Shown one piece after another: positions 19,454 through 29,079 of a DNA stretch of 64,000 bases. Source of the stretch: Calothrix sp. NIES-3974 (lineage in GTDB: Bacteria; Cyanobacteriota; Cyanobacteriia; Cyanobacteriales; Nostocaceae); the NCBI RefSeq assembly GCF_002368395.1, contig NZ_AP018254.1, positions 1,364,001 to 1,428,000 of the forward strand, in the 5' to 3' direction. Position numbers and translations under genes: made by a program. Position 1 is the stretch's first letter, and each line of letters starts with the position of its first letter. A model generated the notes under the pieces. The model was not told the DNA's origin. It ran no database searches and was given only the letters and a program-made list of their open reading frames with translations.

Positions 19454-21505
19454 TCAAGGTTCCCTATTAGCAGCCCATTTAATCCATTGCCACAGTGAAC
19501 CAAAACCATCTAAATAACGAATTCCCGGTGCTCTTGCCGCAACTAAAGCATCGGCTGTTCTTTGTGCTGCATACTGTAAACCCAAAAAAGTATCAATTGC
19601 AGCATAGGGTCCACCCAAGGTCAAAATACCGCTAGCATAAATCCTCCCCTTTTGATTGCGCATTTCCCGGATTTCAAAGTCATTGGCGACGTTTAATCCA
19701 CCATAGGGAGAAAGGGCTATTCCATAGTGGTCAATTAGGTCAGCAAACAGGGGGTTATCCTTGGGTTTTGCTTCCAAACCTGTGGAGTCAATGATGAAAT
19801 CCGCTTCCACCTTGAGGACTCCTCTGTCTGTTTTCAACCATGATTCGGGTTTTCCTTCAGGAGTCCGTTCTACCTTTTCAACTTGACCAAATTCAACTTT
19901 GTACCACCCCTGATCTAAACCTTCCTGAACAATTCTGCGCCAATCAGAACGGTCTGCGGTGGTGGTTCCTCCCCATTGCTTCAGTAATTCGTAGCGTTGC
20001 TGGGGGGAAGAAGCTTCGAGTTTTGCTCGCATGTCTCCACCCCAGGTTCCTTTAGGCCAATTATAGGGTTGGAATTCCCAGTGGTTTTCAACTTTACGTC
20101 TAGCTGGACCATATTTGTAACCTTCCAAAACCGGTTTACGTGTCAGGTGAATAACCATGATTTTGGGGTTTTTGCGTCTAGCTTCCCATAGTCTCTGGAG
20201 AATTCGCGAAGCAACAATTCCTCGACCCCGCAAAATTACGGTTCCACCCCGTTGTTCCAGTTGCTCGTAAACATGGTCGTGTTTTTCGTAGGCATTAACT
20301 ACAGATTTATAATCTCCAGTTTCTTGGCGATATTTTTGCAGGTCGGGTAAAAATCGAATCGCAGGATAACCTGTCGCAATTTGTACATAACGTCCCACCA
20401 TGAACCCGTGGGTACGTTGGGTTTCTCCAGGGATGGAATAGGCTACAGCATAGCGACCATCGTTGGTTTTACGGATGGCGCGAATTCTTCCATATCGAAG
20501 CATGGATGACCAACCAATCCGTGCTGCTTCCCTGTCTACAGACTCAAATACTTTGCCGGATTTAGGAGTATAGGTATCAGCAAATACAGGTTCCGCAAAT
20601 ACTTGCCATAGGTGTTTACCAGCAGAAATAATTTGACCGGAACCAATTTCTCGCCAAGCTTCCCGCCATGCATAACCAGGCCAACCCCAAATATTATCTG
20701 GACAGGAATCGGAACCGGAGCGCAATCTCTCGTAGGGAGGAATTTGGGAATTTTGACAGAGACGTTGGTAGCGACCGTAGGGTTTTTGTTCTAAACCGAG
20801 AACGGCGATATGATCGGCTTTGACTCCATAAATGCGTAGGTAGTCCACCCAGACGAAGCTTCCCATCCCACCACCTAAAGCCAAATAATCCTTTTCTTCG
20901 ACTCGGTTCCCGGTTGCATACAGGGATTGCACATCCACCAGTTGCGCTTTCATAAACTCTGGTGGAGGAAAAGGAGTCATTAGGGGTTCAGGAGTGAAGG
21001 GTTGTGCTGATGGTTCATCGTTTTCGGGGTGGAAGTAAATGGTGGAGTCTCCTGCAGAAGAGTCGGAAACACCAGGGGAAAAGTGAACTGCGGTGTCATC
21101 GCTTTCGTCTGCTTTACCTGTTGGTTTGATGATTACCTGAGTTCCATCGTCAATAATCACCTCCGTACCTGCGGGTGATGTGAACAGGGTGACGGTGATT
21201 GTAAACGGACCAATTTGTAACACATCCCCATTATTGAGAACGTGACTAGTTTGTTTATACAGTTCTCCGTTGATTTTTGTTCCGTTGGTGCTGATATCTT
21301 CCAGAACAACTTGCTGATCATCTAGGTAAATCAACGCATGATGACCAGAGACTTGCTTATGGGGAAACACAACTTTAGTCAGTGATTGGTCGTTGTAGGT
21401 GTCGGGTATCCGTCCTATGTCTCGACCAATAGCCAAGGGTAGAGCATAATCCTGTTGCTGTTCCTCTTGACTTACCGAATCTTGCCAAGTCAATCTGATG
21501 TCCAT
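19454..21505 (-). CDS. FHA domain fused to FAD/NAD(P)-binding oxidoreductase
   Basis: A protein of about 683 residues. The N-terminal part (residues 1-105) is a forkhead-associated domain that binds phosphothreonine peptides; it keeps GRDIG, VSGHHALIYLDD and the ISTNGTKING loop. A disordered acidic/proline linker (about 110-190) follows. The C-terminal half is a flavoprotein-like Rossmann region: LALGGGMGSFVWVDYLRI near its start, a second nucleotide-binding-like GGTVILRGRGIVASRIL, FIIDSTGL, and a closing RIYASGILTLGGPYAAIDTFLGLQYAA. I do not recognise the substrate family. The frame opens at 21526, and I chose the ATG at 21505 because the FHA fold begins immediately after (MDIRLTWQDS). Only 31 bp separate it from the FHA-zinc ribbon gene upstream. 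The fusion suggests a redox step controlled by Ser/Thr phosphorylation (inference). Confidence 0.85.
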   Translation of the reverse strand: MDIRLTWQDSVSQEEQQQDYALPLAIGRDIGRIPDTYNDQSLTKVVFPHKQVSGHHALIYLDDQQVVLEDISTNGTKINGELYKQTSHVLNNGDVLQIGPFTITVTLFTSPAGTEVIIDDGTQVIIKPTGKADESDDTAVHFSPGVSDSSAGDSTIYFHPENDEPSAQPFTPEPLMTPFPPPEFMKAQLVDVQSLYATGNRVEEKDYLALGGGMGSFVWVDYLRIYGVKADHIAVLGLEQKPYGRYQRLCQNSQIPPYERLRSGSDSCPDNIWGWPGYAWREAWREIGSGQIISAGKHLWQVFAEPVFADTYTPKSGKVFESVDREAARIGWSSMLRYGRIRAIRKTNDGRYAVAYSIPGETQRTHGFMVGRYVQIATGYPAIRFLPDLQKYRQETGDYKSVVNAYEKHDHVYEQLEQRGGTVILRGRGIVASRILQRLWEARRKNPKIMVIHLTRKPVLEGYKYGPARRKVENHWEFQPYNWPKGTWGGDMRAKLEASSPQQRYELLKQWGGTTTADRSDWRRIVQEGLDQGWYKVEFGQVEKVERTPEGKPESWLKTDRGVLKVEADFIIDSTGLEAKPKDNPLFADLIDHYGIALSPYGGLNVANDFEIREMRNQKGRIYASGILTLGGPYAAIDTFLGLQYAAQRTADALVAARAPGIRYLDGFGSLWQWIKWAANREP

Positions 21506-21536
21506 AGTTATGTAATTTGGCGACAAATATAATGTT

Positions 21537-22034
21537 TTACTGGTTTAGCTGGTTGGGATTAGGGATAATTACGGTTCCCTCACCTTGCAGGGACACACCA
21601 CAATGGGGACAAAAGTCCCCGATGTAGTCGTAGGGTACTAGGTGTCCATTACGACATCTCACCCCATACACTTGCTGGGTTTGAGTCCATTCCAGATTGG
21701 TGAGGGTAATACTGATGCGACCTAACTTAATGACGTTTCCGGAGGATAGGGGAACTGATTCGAGGGCGATCGCTTTTCCATTGACAATCACTGGGTTTGG
21801 ATTGGGTCGGTTAGAGGTGAGGTTTTTTAATAGCAATTGTTGTTTCTGCGGGTCATAAACAATGGCAGCGTGTAAACGAGAAACTGTTTTCGCACTGTCT
21901 TTGAAGACGATATCACATTGACTTTCATCTCGACCTAGCAAAAATTGATCCTTTTGTTTTGTTTGGTCTCCCGCAGAAAAAGTTCGTGAAAACTTACGTC
22001 CCTCCTCAAACCATTCGAGAGTAAATTTGTACAT
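21537..22034 (-). CDS. FHA domain protein with C-terminal zinc ribbon
   Basis: A 165-residue protein. An FHA domain spans about residues 15-115, with the core LLGRDESQCDIVFKDSAKTVSRLHAAIVYD and NRPNPNPVIVNGKAI. A short zinc ribbon follows, with the pattern CRNGH...CPHCG, three Cys and one His as likely ligands. FHA binds phosphothreonine on a partner protein. The gene is the first of three co-directional genes, so its transcript likely includes the FHA-oxidoreductase and the small membrane protein. Cyanobacterial FraH combines the same two domain types in another order, but this protein is too short to be FraH itself. Confidence 0.88.
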   Translation of the reverse strand: MYKFTLEWFEEGRKFSRTFSAGDQTKQKDQFLLGRDESQCDIVFKDSAKTVSRLHAAIVYDPQKQQLLLKNLTSNRPNPNPVIVNGKAIALESVPLSSGNVIKLGRISITLTNLEWTQTQQVYGVRCRNGHLVPYDYIGDFCPHCGVSLQGEGTVIIPNPNQLNQ

Positions 22035-22878
22035 TTATTTGCCTATTTATGACTCGATAAAAAAAATTCGGAGGTATTCCCCCCAGAATTTAACCATGTT
22101 AATGTTATCGGAATCTAGTTGTCGTTTACACAAAAAAATGGTAATTTTACGCAATTATTCTGGAGTATAATTACGGATTTTTCCGTATTTTTATATTTCT
22201 GTTGTCGTTAATTCTGTACCAATATGCGTTTCCTGAAGCAGAAGGCTTACTTTAGCTCCAGAGCAGCAATCTCCCGATTTCTACTAATCATTATGATTCT
22301 CAAAATAGATTGGGTTTTATTTATTTTTTACATGTAAATCTAAATATATTTTTAATAATTTATTTTTGGAACTGCCAATGTATCTAAATGTATTTATTAA
22401 CTCCTTAAAAAATAAAGAATAAAGATACACAGGACTTACGCAAAGAAGATTTGTCATGGCGATCAAGGTACTCTTCGCGCAACTACGTGCCTTTCTTCAC
22501 TCTTCAAAATGAATGTGGTGGAATACTACATATACTTCACACGGTAATATGTTTCCCTCTTTGATTACTCTTTCTGCTGAAGTAAAAACTTGGTTTATTG
22601 CCGTGCAAAGTATAGAAGTCTATTCCCCAGTGTTTATCTGATACTAGTACAGGTTGGCGGAAATAAACCGAGTATTAAGTTAGTCACAACTTTTATCTAG
22701 TGACTATGCTCTGCGTGGTCACTCAGTCAGCGAGGGCTACTGCCTTCATTCATTCACGAGGTAGGAGCTTCGTAGATTCCGCATCTATGCGGAGCATGGG
22801 TACGAGGAAAAAGGTAGGCGTATTTACGCCGCGTGGTACTAGTAGAGTAATGCAAAATCTAAAATCTAAGATCTAAAA
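22035..22878. other. 844-bp intergenic region with repeats, no gene
   Basis: No supported frame. It holds the promoter side of the FHA operon, a transposon-end-like AGGACTTACGCA (22431-22442), a large imperfect inverted repeat (22520-22626), and a block (22680-22850) of short GC-rich repeat fragments such as GCATCTATGCGGAGCATGGG. Confidence 0.6.
22520..22626. repeat. large imperfect inverted repeat, about 30-bp arms
   Basis: The left arm starts GGAATACTACATATACTTCA and ends CACGGTAATA. The right arm starts TATTGCCGTGCAAAGTATAG and ends TATTCC. The arms pair over most of their length with small bulges, leaving a loop of about 46 bases. It could be a decayed MITE or a structured RNA. Confidence 0.55.
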
Positions 22879-24354
22879 TCAAATAAACGTCTCTTTGACA
22901 AAATTACCATGTAAACCGTAGGGAATATGGTGACGGAGGTGTAATTTCGCTTGTAATGTGAAATCTTTGGCGTTTAAAATTACCACATCTGAACGATGGT
23001 GTTCCGAATCATAGACTAATCCCAGTATCCAACCATCATCCTCTTCCTCTCCACTGGGACGGGGAACAAATATGGGTTCTCCGGTAAATCCTTGGGGTGC
23101 TGCACTCCAAAGTAATTTTTCACCAGTTGTTAAATCAATTTTCACAATTGCTTGTAGGGGTGCATTCCCTTGATTTTGAGCTGCTGCACCCATGTAAACA
23201 TAGCGATAATTACGTCCTACTTTGTCAGGGTGCAAACAGGGAAACTCGCAACAACGGGATTCGATTAATTGCCGTTTGACAGTTTTAGTTGCTAAATTTA
23301 GATGGAAACGCCAAAGTTGTCCCGGTGGTAATGTGTCAAAATCGGTTTGTAAAAAATCACTATTTGGTTTTACTTCCGGTAGATTGGCATAACAGATGGA
23401 ATCAACAATAATTTCTCCATTATCCTCGTATGCATTAGCATGGTGGAAAACAAAACCGGATGGGATTTCTAAGGTTTGAATTGGTTGCTTTTGGGGATGA
23501 CGAGAAATCACAATTGCCTTAGTTGGTTGGTGAGGCTGAAATTTCACACATTCACCTGCACCGCGTATTCCCAATACAAAGGGGAGAGGGTTAAATAGTA
23601 CGGGATTCTGGAAAAATATACAGTAATTCTCGGTAATGGCAAAATCGTGAATAAAACAAAAACCGGGTACACTATGGGCATGTTTTCTGATAATTTTGCC
23701 TGTTGTATCCACTTCAAATATTGTGATGGTTGTGGCTAATCCTGGTTTGATGGCAAAATTGACTAAACAGGGTTTTCCTTGATCAAATACACAAGCTGGG
23801 TCAATATGGGGGTGAGCTGCAAATGCTTCACCAGTTGATAGTACTCCCTGAAAATATTCTTTACCTAAAGTTGCTAGGGTATGGGGATCGAGTTGGTGGG
23901 GTTCGGCTGCTTCCCAGAGTGCGAGCAGTTTGCCTCCCCAGTAAATGACGTTGGTATTGGCAATATTTTTGAGTTGAAAATCAAACATATTTGCTAACCA
24001 ACCACCGGGTTTTTGTGTACCAAATACACCGCGATAGAGAATTTTGCCGGCTTTTTGTTCGGCTAGATATCCTTCTGTGTGGACGAAGCGGTTGCGAAAA
24101 TGGACACGACCATCGGTAAAGGTGATTTTGCTAATCATTCCATCTCCGTCAAAGGGGTGATGGATTCTTTGTCCGTTAATATCTAGTAGACCGGGACCAT
24201 TTCTAAATAGTGTTCCTGTTAGTTCTGGTGGAATTGTTCCTTCGATGTCTTCAACCCAATAGTCGTATTCTTGTTTTAATGATTGATATCCACCTTGCCA
24301 ATTTTTGAGGGTGTAGGTTTTGTGGTTGATAGATGTTTTTTCGGATGTACGCAT
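22879..24354 (-). CDS. carotenoid cleavage oxygenase, apocarotenoid-15,15'-oxygenase type
   Basis: An iron(II) dioxygenase of 491 residues that cleaves apocarotenals, probably to retinal. It has the seven-blade propeller signatures GTLFRNGPGLLDI and HPFDGDGMI. The four iron-binding His are at positions very close to the Synechocystis enzyme (His183, 238, 304 and 484 there): His183 in AAHPHIDP, His236 in FIHDFAI, His304 or 305 in FVFHHANAYED and His482 in YGLHGNF. The three Glu second-shell positions also look present (e.g. HANAYED, GEPIF). The length matches the cyanobacterial 15,15' group rather than the NSC/CCD1 group. It is monocistronic or weakly linked to the transporter gene 92 bp upstream on the same strand. 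Retinal made here could serve a rhodopsin, but none is in the window. Confidence 0.92.
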   Translation of the reverse strand: MRTSEKTSINHKTYTLKNWQGGYQSLKQEYDYWVEDIEGTIPPELTGTLFRNGPGLLDINGQRIHHPFDGDGMISKITFTDGRVHFRNRFVHTEGYLAEQKAGKILYRGVFGTQKPGGWLANMFDFQLKNIANTNVIYWGGKLLALWEAAEPHQLDPHTLATLGKEYFQGVLSTGEAFAAHPHIDPACVFDQGKPCLVNFAIKPGLATTITIFEVDTTGKIIRKHAHSVPGFCFIHDFAITENYCIFFQNPVLFNPLPFVLGIRGAGECVKFQPHQPTKAIVISRHPQKQPIQTLEIPSGFVFHHANAYEDNGEIIVDSICYANLPEVKPNSDFLQTDFDTLPPGQLWRFHLNLATKTVKRQLIESRCCEFPCLHPDKVGRNYRYVYMGAAAQNQGNAPLQAIVKIDLTTGEKLLWSAAPQGFTGEPIFVPRPSGEEEDDGWILGLVYDSEHHRSDVVILNAKDFTLQAKLHLRHHIPYGLHGNFVKETFI

Positions 24355-24445
24355 GTTTGAATTTTTGATGCTTAGTTTGGTTTTGGTGGTGTTGCGCTGA
24401 AAAGATATTTTGCTATTCCCTGATTTCTGTGGCTGGTTGTGAGCG

Positions 24446-25813
24446 TTACGCTTCGCTGATCGCAGAATTGATTTTTCCGGTGATTTGTTCGGGTTGAACT
24501 GGTGGTAACCAGTTTAAAAAGGGTAGGGGTAGTAGGGTGGTGAGGTTGGTGATGATTACTAGTAGTGCGAGGTTGGTAAAGTTATTTTCTGTGATTCCCA
24601 TTAGATGCATTAAACCTGCTCCTAGTTCGTAGGAAATTAACCCCGCAAGGTTGGATACGGACATTAGTAGGGCAAAAAATGTGGCTTCGATTCCGGGAGG
24701 ACATAGCCGAGCTGCTAATACTAGTACAGGCATATAGGCGATTTGCCCCATCACTGTTAAAACTAAGCTGTCACCGATGCTAAACCAGTGGTCGTCAATC
24801 CCTAATGCTCGGTTTGTATGGGTGACTAGTAGGAGCATGGTCATACCCAATATGGCTGAAAGTATTGTACTCCAACCAAAAATGACGCGGAAAGGAACGC
24901 TTTTGAGGAAACGTTGAAATATCCAGATGCCGATGAGGGAGGCGATACTGGTGATTAAACGTACTCTCCCTAGAAATTCCGGTTCAAAGTGCAGTTCGTT
25001 GGTGGTAAAAAAGAAAAATGCTGAGTCTGCGGTGGGTGTGGCTTGCCAAATGAATACGAAGGCGGTGGGTAGCCAGATCGATTTTTGGGTGATGGCTTGA
25101 CGCAGTTGTTTTAATTGATGCTTAATATCGATGGATTCTGGGTTGACAGGATTATCCTGATTCTCTTTGCTGATGGGTGATTCCGCGATTAACCAAGCTA
25201 CCCCTGAAACTAGGAGGGGAAAGGTGGCAGTAATCAAAAATACGGTGCGAGTGGTGAAATGCTCCAGCAATAAACCACTAAAGTATGCGGTGATCAATCC
25301 TCCCAAGGCAGAAGTTCCCCAGCACAAGGATTGGAGTGAACCCGCATCGGCTTGGGATTCCCCTCTAGCTCTTTCTACTACCAGGGAGTCCACAATCACA
25401 TCGCTGACTGCTACCGAAAGGGAACCCAGGGCGATCGCAATTGTCGCTGCTAGGGAATTGTGAACAATTGTTGCTAAACAAATCCAGGATACTGTTCCTA
25501 GCAACCCAGATAAAATTAAGTAGGGACGACGACGATAACCAAATATGGGTAAACCGTCGGAAATAAAACCAAATAAGGGTTTGACAATCCAAGGTAAAGC
25601 GACAACCCCCAAAAGTGCTGAAACCTGTGCTGGACTTAGCAGCAGTTCATCTTTGAGGAAGAAGCTGACGGCTAAACGCGCCAACCCCAAGATACCTTGG
25701 ACAAAGTAGACAGTCAGAATCGCCATTAATTCGGCGCTGGGTTCATTGCCGAAGAGGATTTTTGCTTTGACTGATTCTTTGACCTTGGACAAACTAGAGG
25801 AGGAAACCAGCAT
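24446..25813 (-). CDS. folate/biopterin-type MFS transporter (FBT family)
   Basis: A twelve-helix transporter of about 455 residues related to the BT1/folate-biopterin transporters; Synechocystis has a characterised folate carrier in this family. Landmarks are ELMAILTVYFVQGILGLARLAV, the conserved LGVVALPWIVKPLFGFISDGLPIFGYRRRPYL (KP-x-FG-x-SD motif), the DVIVDSLVVERAR loop and QSLCWGTSALGG. The frame opens at 25867, but the ATG at 25813 gives a more natural cytoplasmic N-terminus before the first helix. Substrate (folate, pterin or other) is not decided by the sequence. Confidence 0.88.
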   Translation of the reverse strand: MLVSSSSLSKVKESVKAKILFGNEPSAELMAILTVYFVQGILGLARLAVSFFLKDELLLSPAQVSALLGVVALPWIVKPLFGFISDGLPIFGYRRRPYLILSGLLGTVSWICLATIVHNSLAATIAIALGSLSVAVSDVIVDSLVVERARGESQADAGSLQSLCWGTSALGGLITAYFSGLLLEHFTTRTVFLITATFPLLVSGVAWLIAESPISKENQDNPVNPESIDIKHQLKQLRQAITQKSIWLPTAFVFIWQATPTADSAFFFFTTNELHFEPEFLGRVRLITSIASLIGIWIFQRFLKSVPFRVIFGWSTILSAILGMTMLLLVTHTNRALGIDDHWFSIGDSLVLTVMGQIAYMPVLVLAARLCPPGIEATFFALLMSVSNLAGLISYELGAGLMHLMGITENNFTNLALLVIITNLTTLLPLPFLNWLPPVQPEQITGKINSAISEA

Positions 25814-25867
25814 CGATGAATATTTCTTAAGATTTATTACTTTTCTATCATATCTAGTTTTTAACAA

Positions 25868-26343
25868 GTTTATGGTGGGTAAGCCCCTACACCCCTCATT
25901 CCCTCATCACCCGGATATGGTAAGTTGAGAATTAGACTAGTCTATCAGTTCAAAATCAATACCTAAATATAGTTTCAACTGGACAGGGAAGGTTCTTAAT
26001 CCGGACTTTGAGCGAGTAAGTTATAAGCCTGTTTCTAATCACTACTCCCTGGATGTTTTGGGGTTTGTGAGAAAAAGGGTTAAGTACTCATTTTTCCTTG
26101 CCAAATGGTTGTCTGTATTTTTTGATTGGCGAACTGATTGGGAATCGAATCCAAATTTTTGACAAAAGACAAAATTTATTGTCACTTCACTACAAGTTGT
26201 GATGTAATTCCTGCGTTTTCCAGAAATGCCTAGAAGTACTGAGTATTGGGAAAAAGGCCAGTCCGTTACTCAGCCCTAACCACAAGAGGGGGAAATCCAG
26301 GAGTTAAATCTGCATTTGGGTGAGATCATTCACGGTGCAATTC
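25868..26343. other. spacer with a block shared with 39.8-40.0 kb, no gene
   Basis: About 480 bases between divergent genes. It contains CGAGTAAGTTATAAGCC at 26013 and GGGTTTGTGAGAAAA at 26061, motifs that recur in the same order at 39817 and 39972. A promoter for the plus-strand gene at 26356 should lie in the last 150 bases. Confidence 0.5.
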
Positions 26344-26355
26344 AAGGAGGTAAGA

Positions 26356-26796
26356 ATGAGTCGGCTTATCTACGAAAGTTCAGTTGCCTACAAAGGTTTT
26401 CTCATCATTCCCTTTATTTTTAACCAAGTTGACGGACACGAGATTTACTCCTATAAGTTGTTAGCGGAAATCGGCTGTAACAGTTCGTTGCATAAAACCG
26501 AAAATCCCGCAGGAATTTATGGTAGTAGTATCGAAAATATAATTGCGATCGCCAAAGAGCATCTTGATCAGTTTGCTGATTTTGTCTCTGCTGATGATGG
26601 GTTTAAATACAGATACACCTACCATAATCATCTGGTGGTGATTTCCCAGGAAGATGGTAAATATTTTTATCAGCATTACCCCCCGGAATCTTTGAATAAT
26701 ATTGCTGCTCCCAAGTTGTTTGATACTGAGTTTGAATGTGTTAGTTGGATTAAACAGGGTTTAGATGGGTTAATTGTGCGACGACGGTTGTATTAG
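26356..26796 (+). CDS. hypothetical protein, 146 aa
   Basis: I do not recognise the family. The product is soluble, without signal peptide or membrane segment, rich in aromatic residues and in Tyr/His (e.g. YRYTYHNHLVVISQEDGKYFYQHYPP). A helical stretch near residues 55-75 (IAIAKEHLDQFADFV) and basic C-terminus (VRRRLY) stand out. The start is decided by a consensus AAGGAGGTAAGA directly before ATG 26356; the frame would otherwise extend twelve codons upstream. The strong ribosome site suggests a real, well-translated gene. It appears monocistronic. Confidence 0.75.
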   Translation: MSRLIYESSVAYKGFLIIPFIFNQVDGHEIYSYKLLAEIGCNSSLHKTENPAGIYGSSIENIIAIAKEHLDQFADFVSADDGFKYRYTYHNHLVVISQEDGKYFYQHYPPESLNNIAAPKLFDTEFECVSWIKQGLDGLIVRRRLY

Positions 26797-26867
26797 TAAA
26801 GTAGGGAGTGGGGGAAAACTACTTTTCGTTGGTTTTGGTTTACATGGATGGCTACTCCTGATTTTCG

Positions 26868-26895
26868 TAGAGACGTGATATGTCCTGTCTCTACC
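26868..26895. repeat. palindromic hairpin repeat, decayed centre
   Basis: GTAGAGACGTGATATGTCCTGTCTCTAC: the outer arms are intact while the centre has lost perfect symmetry. It lies between the hypothetical gene and phnE, which converge here. Confidence 0.7.
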
Positions 26896-26992
26896 CACTT
26901 CCAAAAACGATAAGTACGGATACAAGTACGCTCCCTATTTGCAGTTTTGTGAGATATTGCTTACTGATGCAGGGTAATTGGCTCAAGTAGAG

Positions 26993-27796
26993 CTAAGACA
27001 TGGACTCCAATTTGTGACGGAGGTGACTACTAATTACGTCAATCACCGTTACCACCACAAGTAACACCAGCATCATGGTGGTTGCTTTTGTATATTCAAA
27101 CCCGTCAATATAACTTTTGAGTTGAAATCCAATTCCCCCAGCTCCAACCACACCTAAAACTGAAGCTGCACGGATATTATATTCAAACATCCATAAAGTA
27201 TATCCCAAACCCAACGGCAAAATCTGGGGCAAAATTCCGTACTGAGCGATTTGGATGGGAGATGCTCCAATAACCCGTAACGATTCCAGCGATCGCGGAT
27301 TCACCGCTTCTATTGCTTCTTGGTAAAATTTGGCTAGGTAGCCGATGGTATATATACTTAATGCTAACATGCCAGCAGGTGCGCCTAAACCCGTAGCAGC
27401 AACAAATAATAAACCCAGAACAATGGAAGGAACTGAGCGGACAATATTTTGGAGAAAGTTGGCTAGCCAACGTAACCATTGGGGGGCTATATTCCGAGAA
27501 CTAGCGATCGCAATCGGCAAAGAGATAATTGCACCGATGGTTGTCCCCCATAACGACATTTGTACGGTTTCAATTAAGGCTTTAATGGCAATATCAACAA
27601 CTTCCAGGTTGGGGGGAAAAAGACGAGAGATAAAATCAACAATATAGGGATAACTATCTTTTAGCAGAGCAAAATCAACTTGCAAACCACTTAATGCCCA
27701 AGTATATACTGCAACTACACCTGCGAGCACAAGCAACCAACGTACCCAAGGGTAATAATGGGAAAATTTAAACCAAAATAACTGGATATTTTTCAT
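26993..27796 (-). CDS. phnE: phosphonate/phosphite-type ABC transporter permease PhnE
   Basis: An inner-membrane permease of 267 residues with six hydrophobic segments and the EAA-type cytoplasmic loop (EAIEAVNPRSLESLRVIGASPIQIAQYGILPQIL) that docks on the ATPase. FNIRAASVLGVVGAGGIGF is the PhnE signature. It is the third gene of phnD-phnC-phnE but is separated from phnC by 509 bp of non-coding, repeat-containing DNA, an unusual gap in a transporter operon. It may have its own promoter or rely on read-through. Confidence 0.93.
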   Translation of the reverse strand: MKNIQLFWFKFSHYYPWVRWLLVLAGVVAVYTWALSGLQVDFALLKDSYPYIVDFISRLFPPNLEVVDIAIKALIETVQMSLWGTTIGAIISLPIAIASSRNIAPQWLRWLANFLQNIVRSVPSIVLGLLFVAATGLGAPAGMLALSIYTIGYLAKFYQEAIEAVNPRSLESLRVIGASPIQIAQYGILPQILPLGLGYTLWMFEYNIRAASVLGVVGAGGIGFQLKSYIDGFEYTKATTMMLVLLVVVTVIDVISSHLRHKLESMS

Positions 27797-28305
27797 TGCA
27801 GTGGATGGAGAAAAATAAGGGAAATAGAATGGTTTTTAACTGGTAGTTAGAATTGAAAATTAATACAAATTAAAAAATAATGCAACCGATAAATTTTGCC
27901 TACCTGTAGAGACGCAATATATTGCGTCTGGTATTGTAATATATTGCGTCTGGTATTGTAATATATCGCATTTGGTATCCTGGATGTGTTGCCAATATTT
28001 TTGGAATCAGTATCAAAAGTAAATAAGTCAGAACCAATAAACCTCATTATGTAGTGGATTGTAAACAGCATTCACAGTCTTGAAATTGCTTTATTTTACT
28101 GCGTTCCACTAGCTTTGGAGATATCTTGATTTTTTGACACCGACTTACTGAAATATCAATTATGAATGTATGAATGAATGCTTTTGAAATTGTTCGGTAA
28201 AAGTGGTTTTGAGTCAGCCTGGAAAATTTCAACAAAGTACCTCCAAAAAAATTTTAAATACTGTATTTCTCAAATTTGCTTTAACCAAAATTGCAAGCAA
28301 AAAAC
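27797..28305. other. 509-bp gap inside the phn cluster
   Basis: No supported gene. It contains a hairpin repeat and a short tandem array (27906-27980). The remainder is AT-rich. Such an insert between phnC and phnE is not expected and was probably created by repeat insertion. Confidence 0.6.
27906..27980. repeat. hairpin repeat expanded into short tandem array
   Basis: A palindrome with centre CAATATATTG (GTAGAGACG arm at the left) continues into two further units of 23 bp, each GTCTGGTATTGTAATATATT-like, the last one decayed to ATATATCGCATTTGG. Confidence 0.75.
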
Positions 28306-29079
28306 TCAATTTGTAACCATTTGCATAAACTTGTCCTGCAACTGGTCGCACTCCCCATCATAAACAACCTTTCCTGCATCTAGAATAATAGCCCGATGGG
28401 CATATTGTCTGGCAATTCCCAAATCGTGTAAAACCGCAACTATGGTGATTCCCTTGTCATAATTCAGGGTTGCTAAGGTTTCCATTACCTGCTGCGATGC
28501 AACCACATCCAATCCGGTTGTCGGTTCATCTGCAAGCAATATAGACGGTGATTGAATTAATGCTCGCGCGATCGCCACCCGTTGCTGTTGTCCACCACTA
28601 AGTTGATAAACTTTTTGATACACATGTTCACGCAACCCTAACCGCTCTAGTAATTCTATTCCTTGACGACGGTCTTGCTTCGGAAATCCAAATAGGGTGT
28701 GCTGGGGTTTGAGGTTTCCTAATTTACCACACAAAACATTATCAATTACTGATAGTTGCGGTATTAAACCTCCTCCTTGAAACAACATTCCCACTTGACG
28801 ACGGATAGGGGATAGGGTGTGGGAACTTAAGGGAGTACCATTGATGACAATCTTACCCCGCGTAATTGGCATTAATCCGATTAGCGATCGCAGTAGGCTA
28901 GATTTTCCAGCTCCGTTTAATCCTAACAAAGCGACAAATTCCCCCCGTTGAACCCGACAATCGATTCCATTCAGAATCGGACGCTGTAGGTTTTGAGAAT
29001 AGACGCTCTCTAAACCTAAACACTCGATTACGGTTTCTTTCGTGGGATTTTGGGGATACTGGAAGGATGGAATGTTCAC
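28306..29079 (-). CDS. phnC: phosphonate/phosphite-type ABC transporter ATPase PhnC
   Basis: An ATP-binding subunit of 257 residues. Walker A is GLNGAGKSSLLRSL, the signature is [16 protein letters not shown], Walker B is ILLADEPTTGLD, and a switch His occurs in VAVLHDLG. The order and lengths with the phnD and phnE neighbours fit the PhnCDE family. The start is a GTG at 29079 with no strong ribosome site; the N-terminal 15 residues before the conserved VIECLGLESVY are poorly constrained, so the real start could be slightly internal. The phnD stop lies 172 bp upstream. Confidence 0.93.
   Translation of the reverse strand: MNIPSFQYPQNPTKETVIECLGLESVYSQNLQRPILNGIDCRVQRGEFVALLGLNGAGKSSLLRSLIGLMPITRGKIVINGTPLSSHTLSPIRRQVGMLFQGGGLIPQLSVIDNVLCGKLGNLKPQHTLFGFPKQDRRQGIELLERLGLREHVYQKVYQLSGGQQQRVAIARALIQSPSILLADEPTTGLDVVASQQVMETLATLNYDKGITIVAVLHDLGIARQYAHRAIILDAGKVVYDGECDQLQDKFMQMVTN

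Noticed and set aside
22680-22850. Possible tRNA or small structured gene in GC-rich block
   Set aside because: No TPsiC-loop GTTCRA sequence or acceptor pairing was found; the pieces match short repeat fragments.
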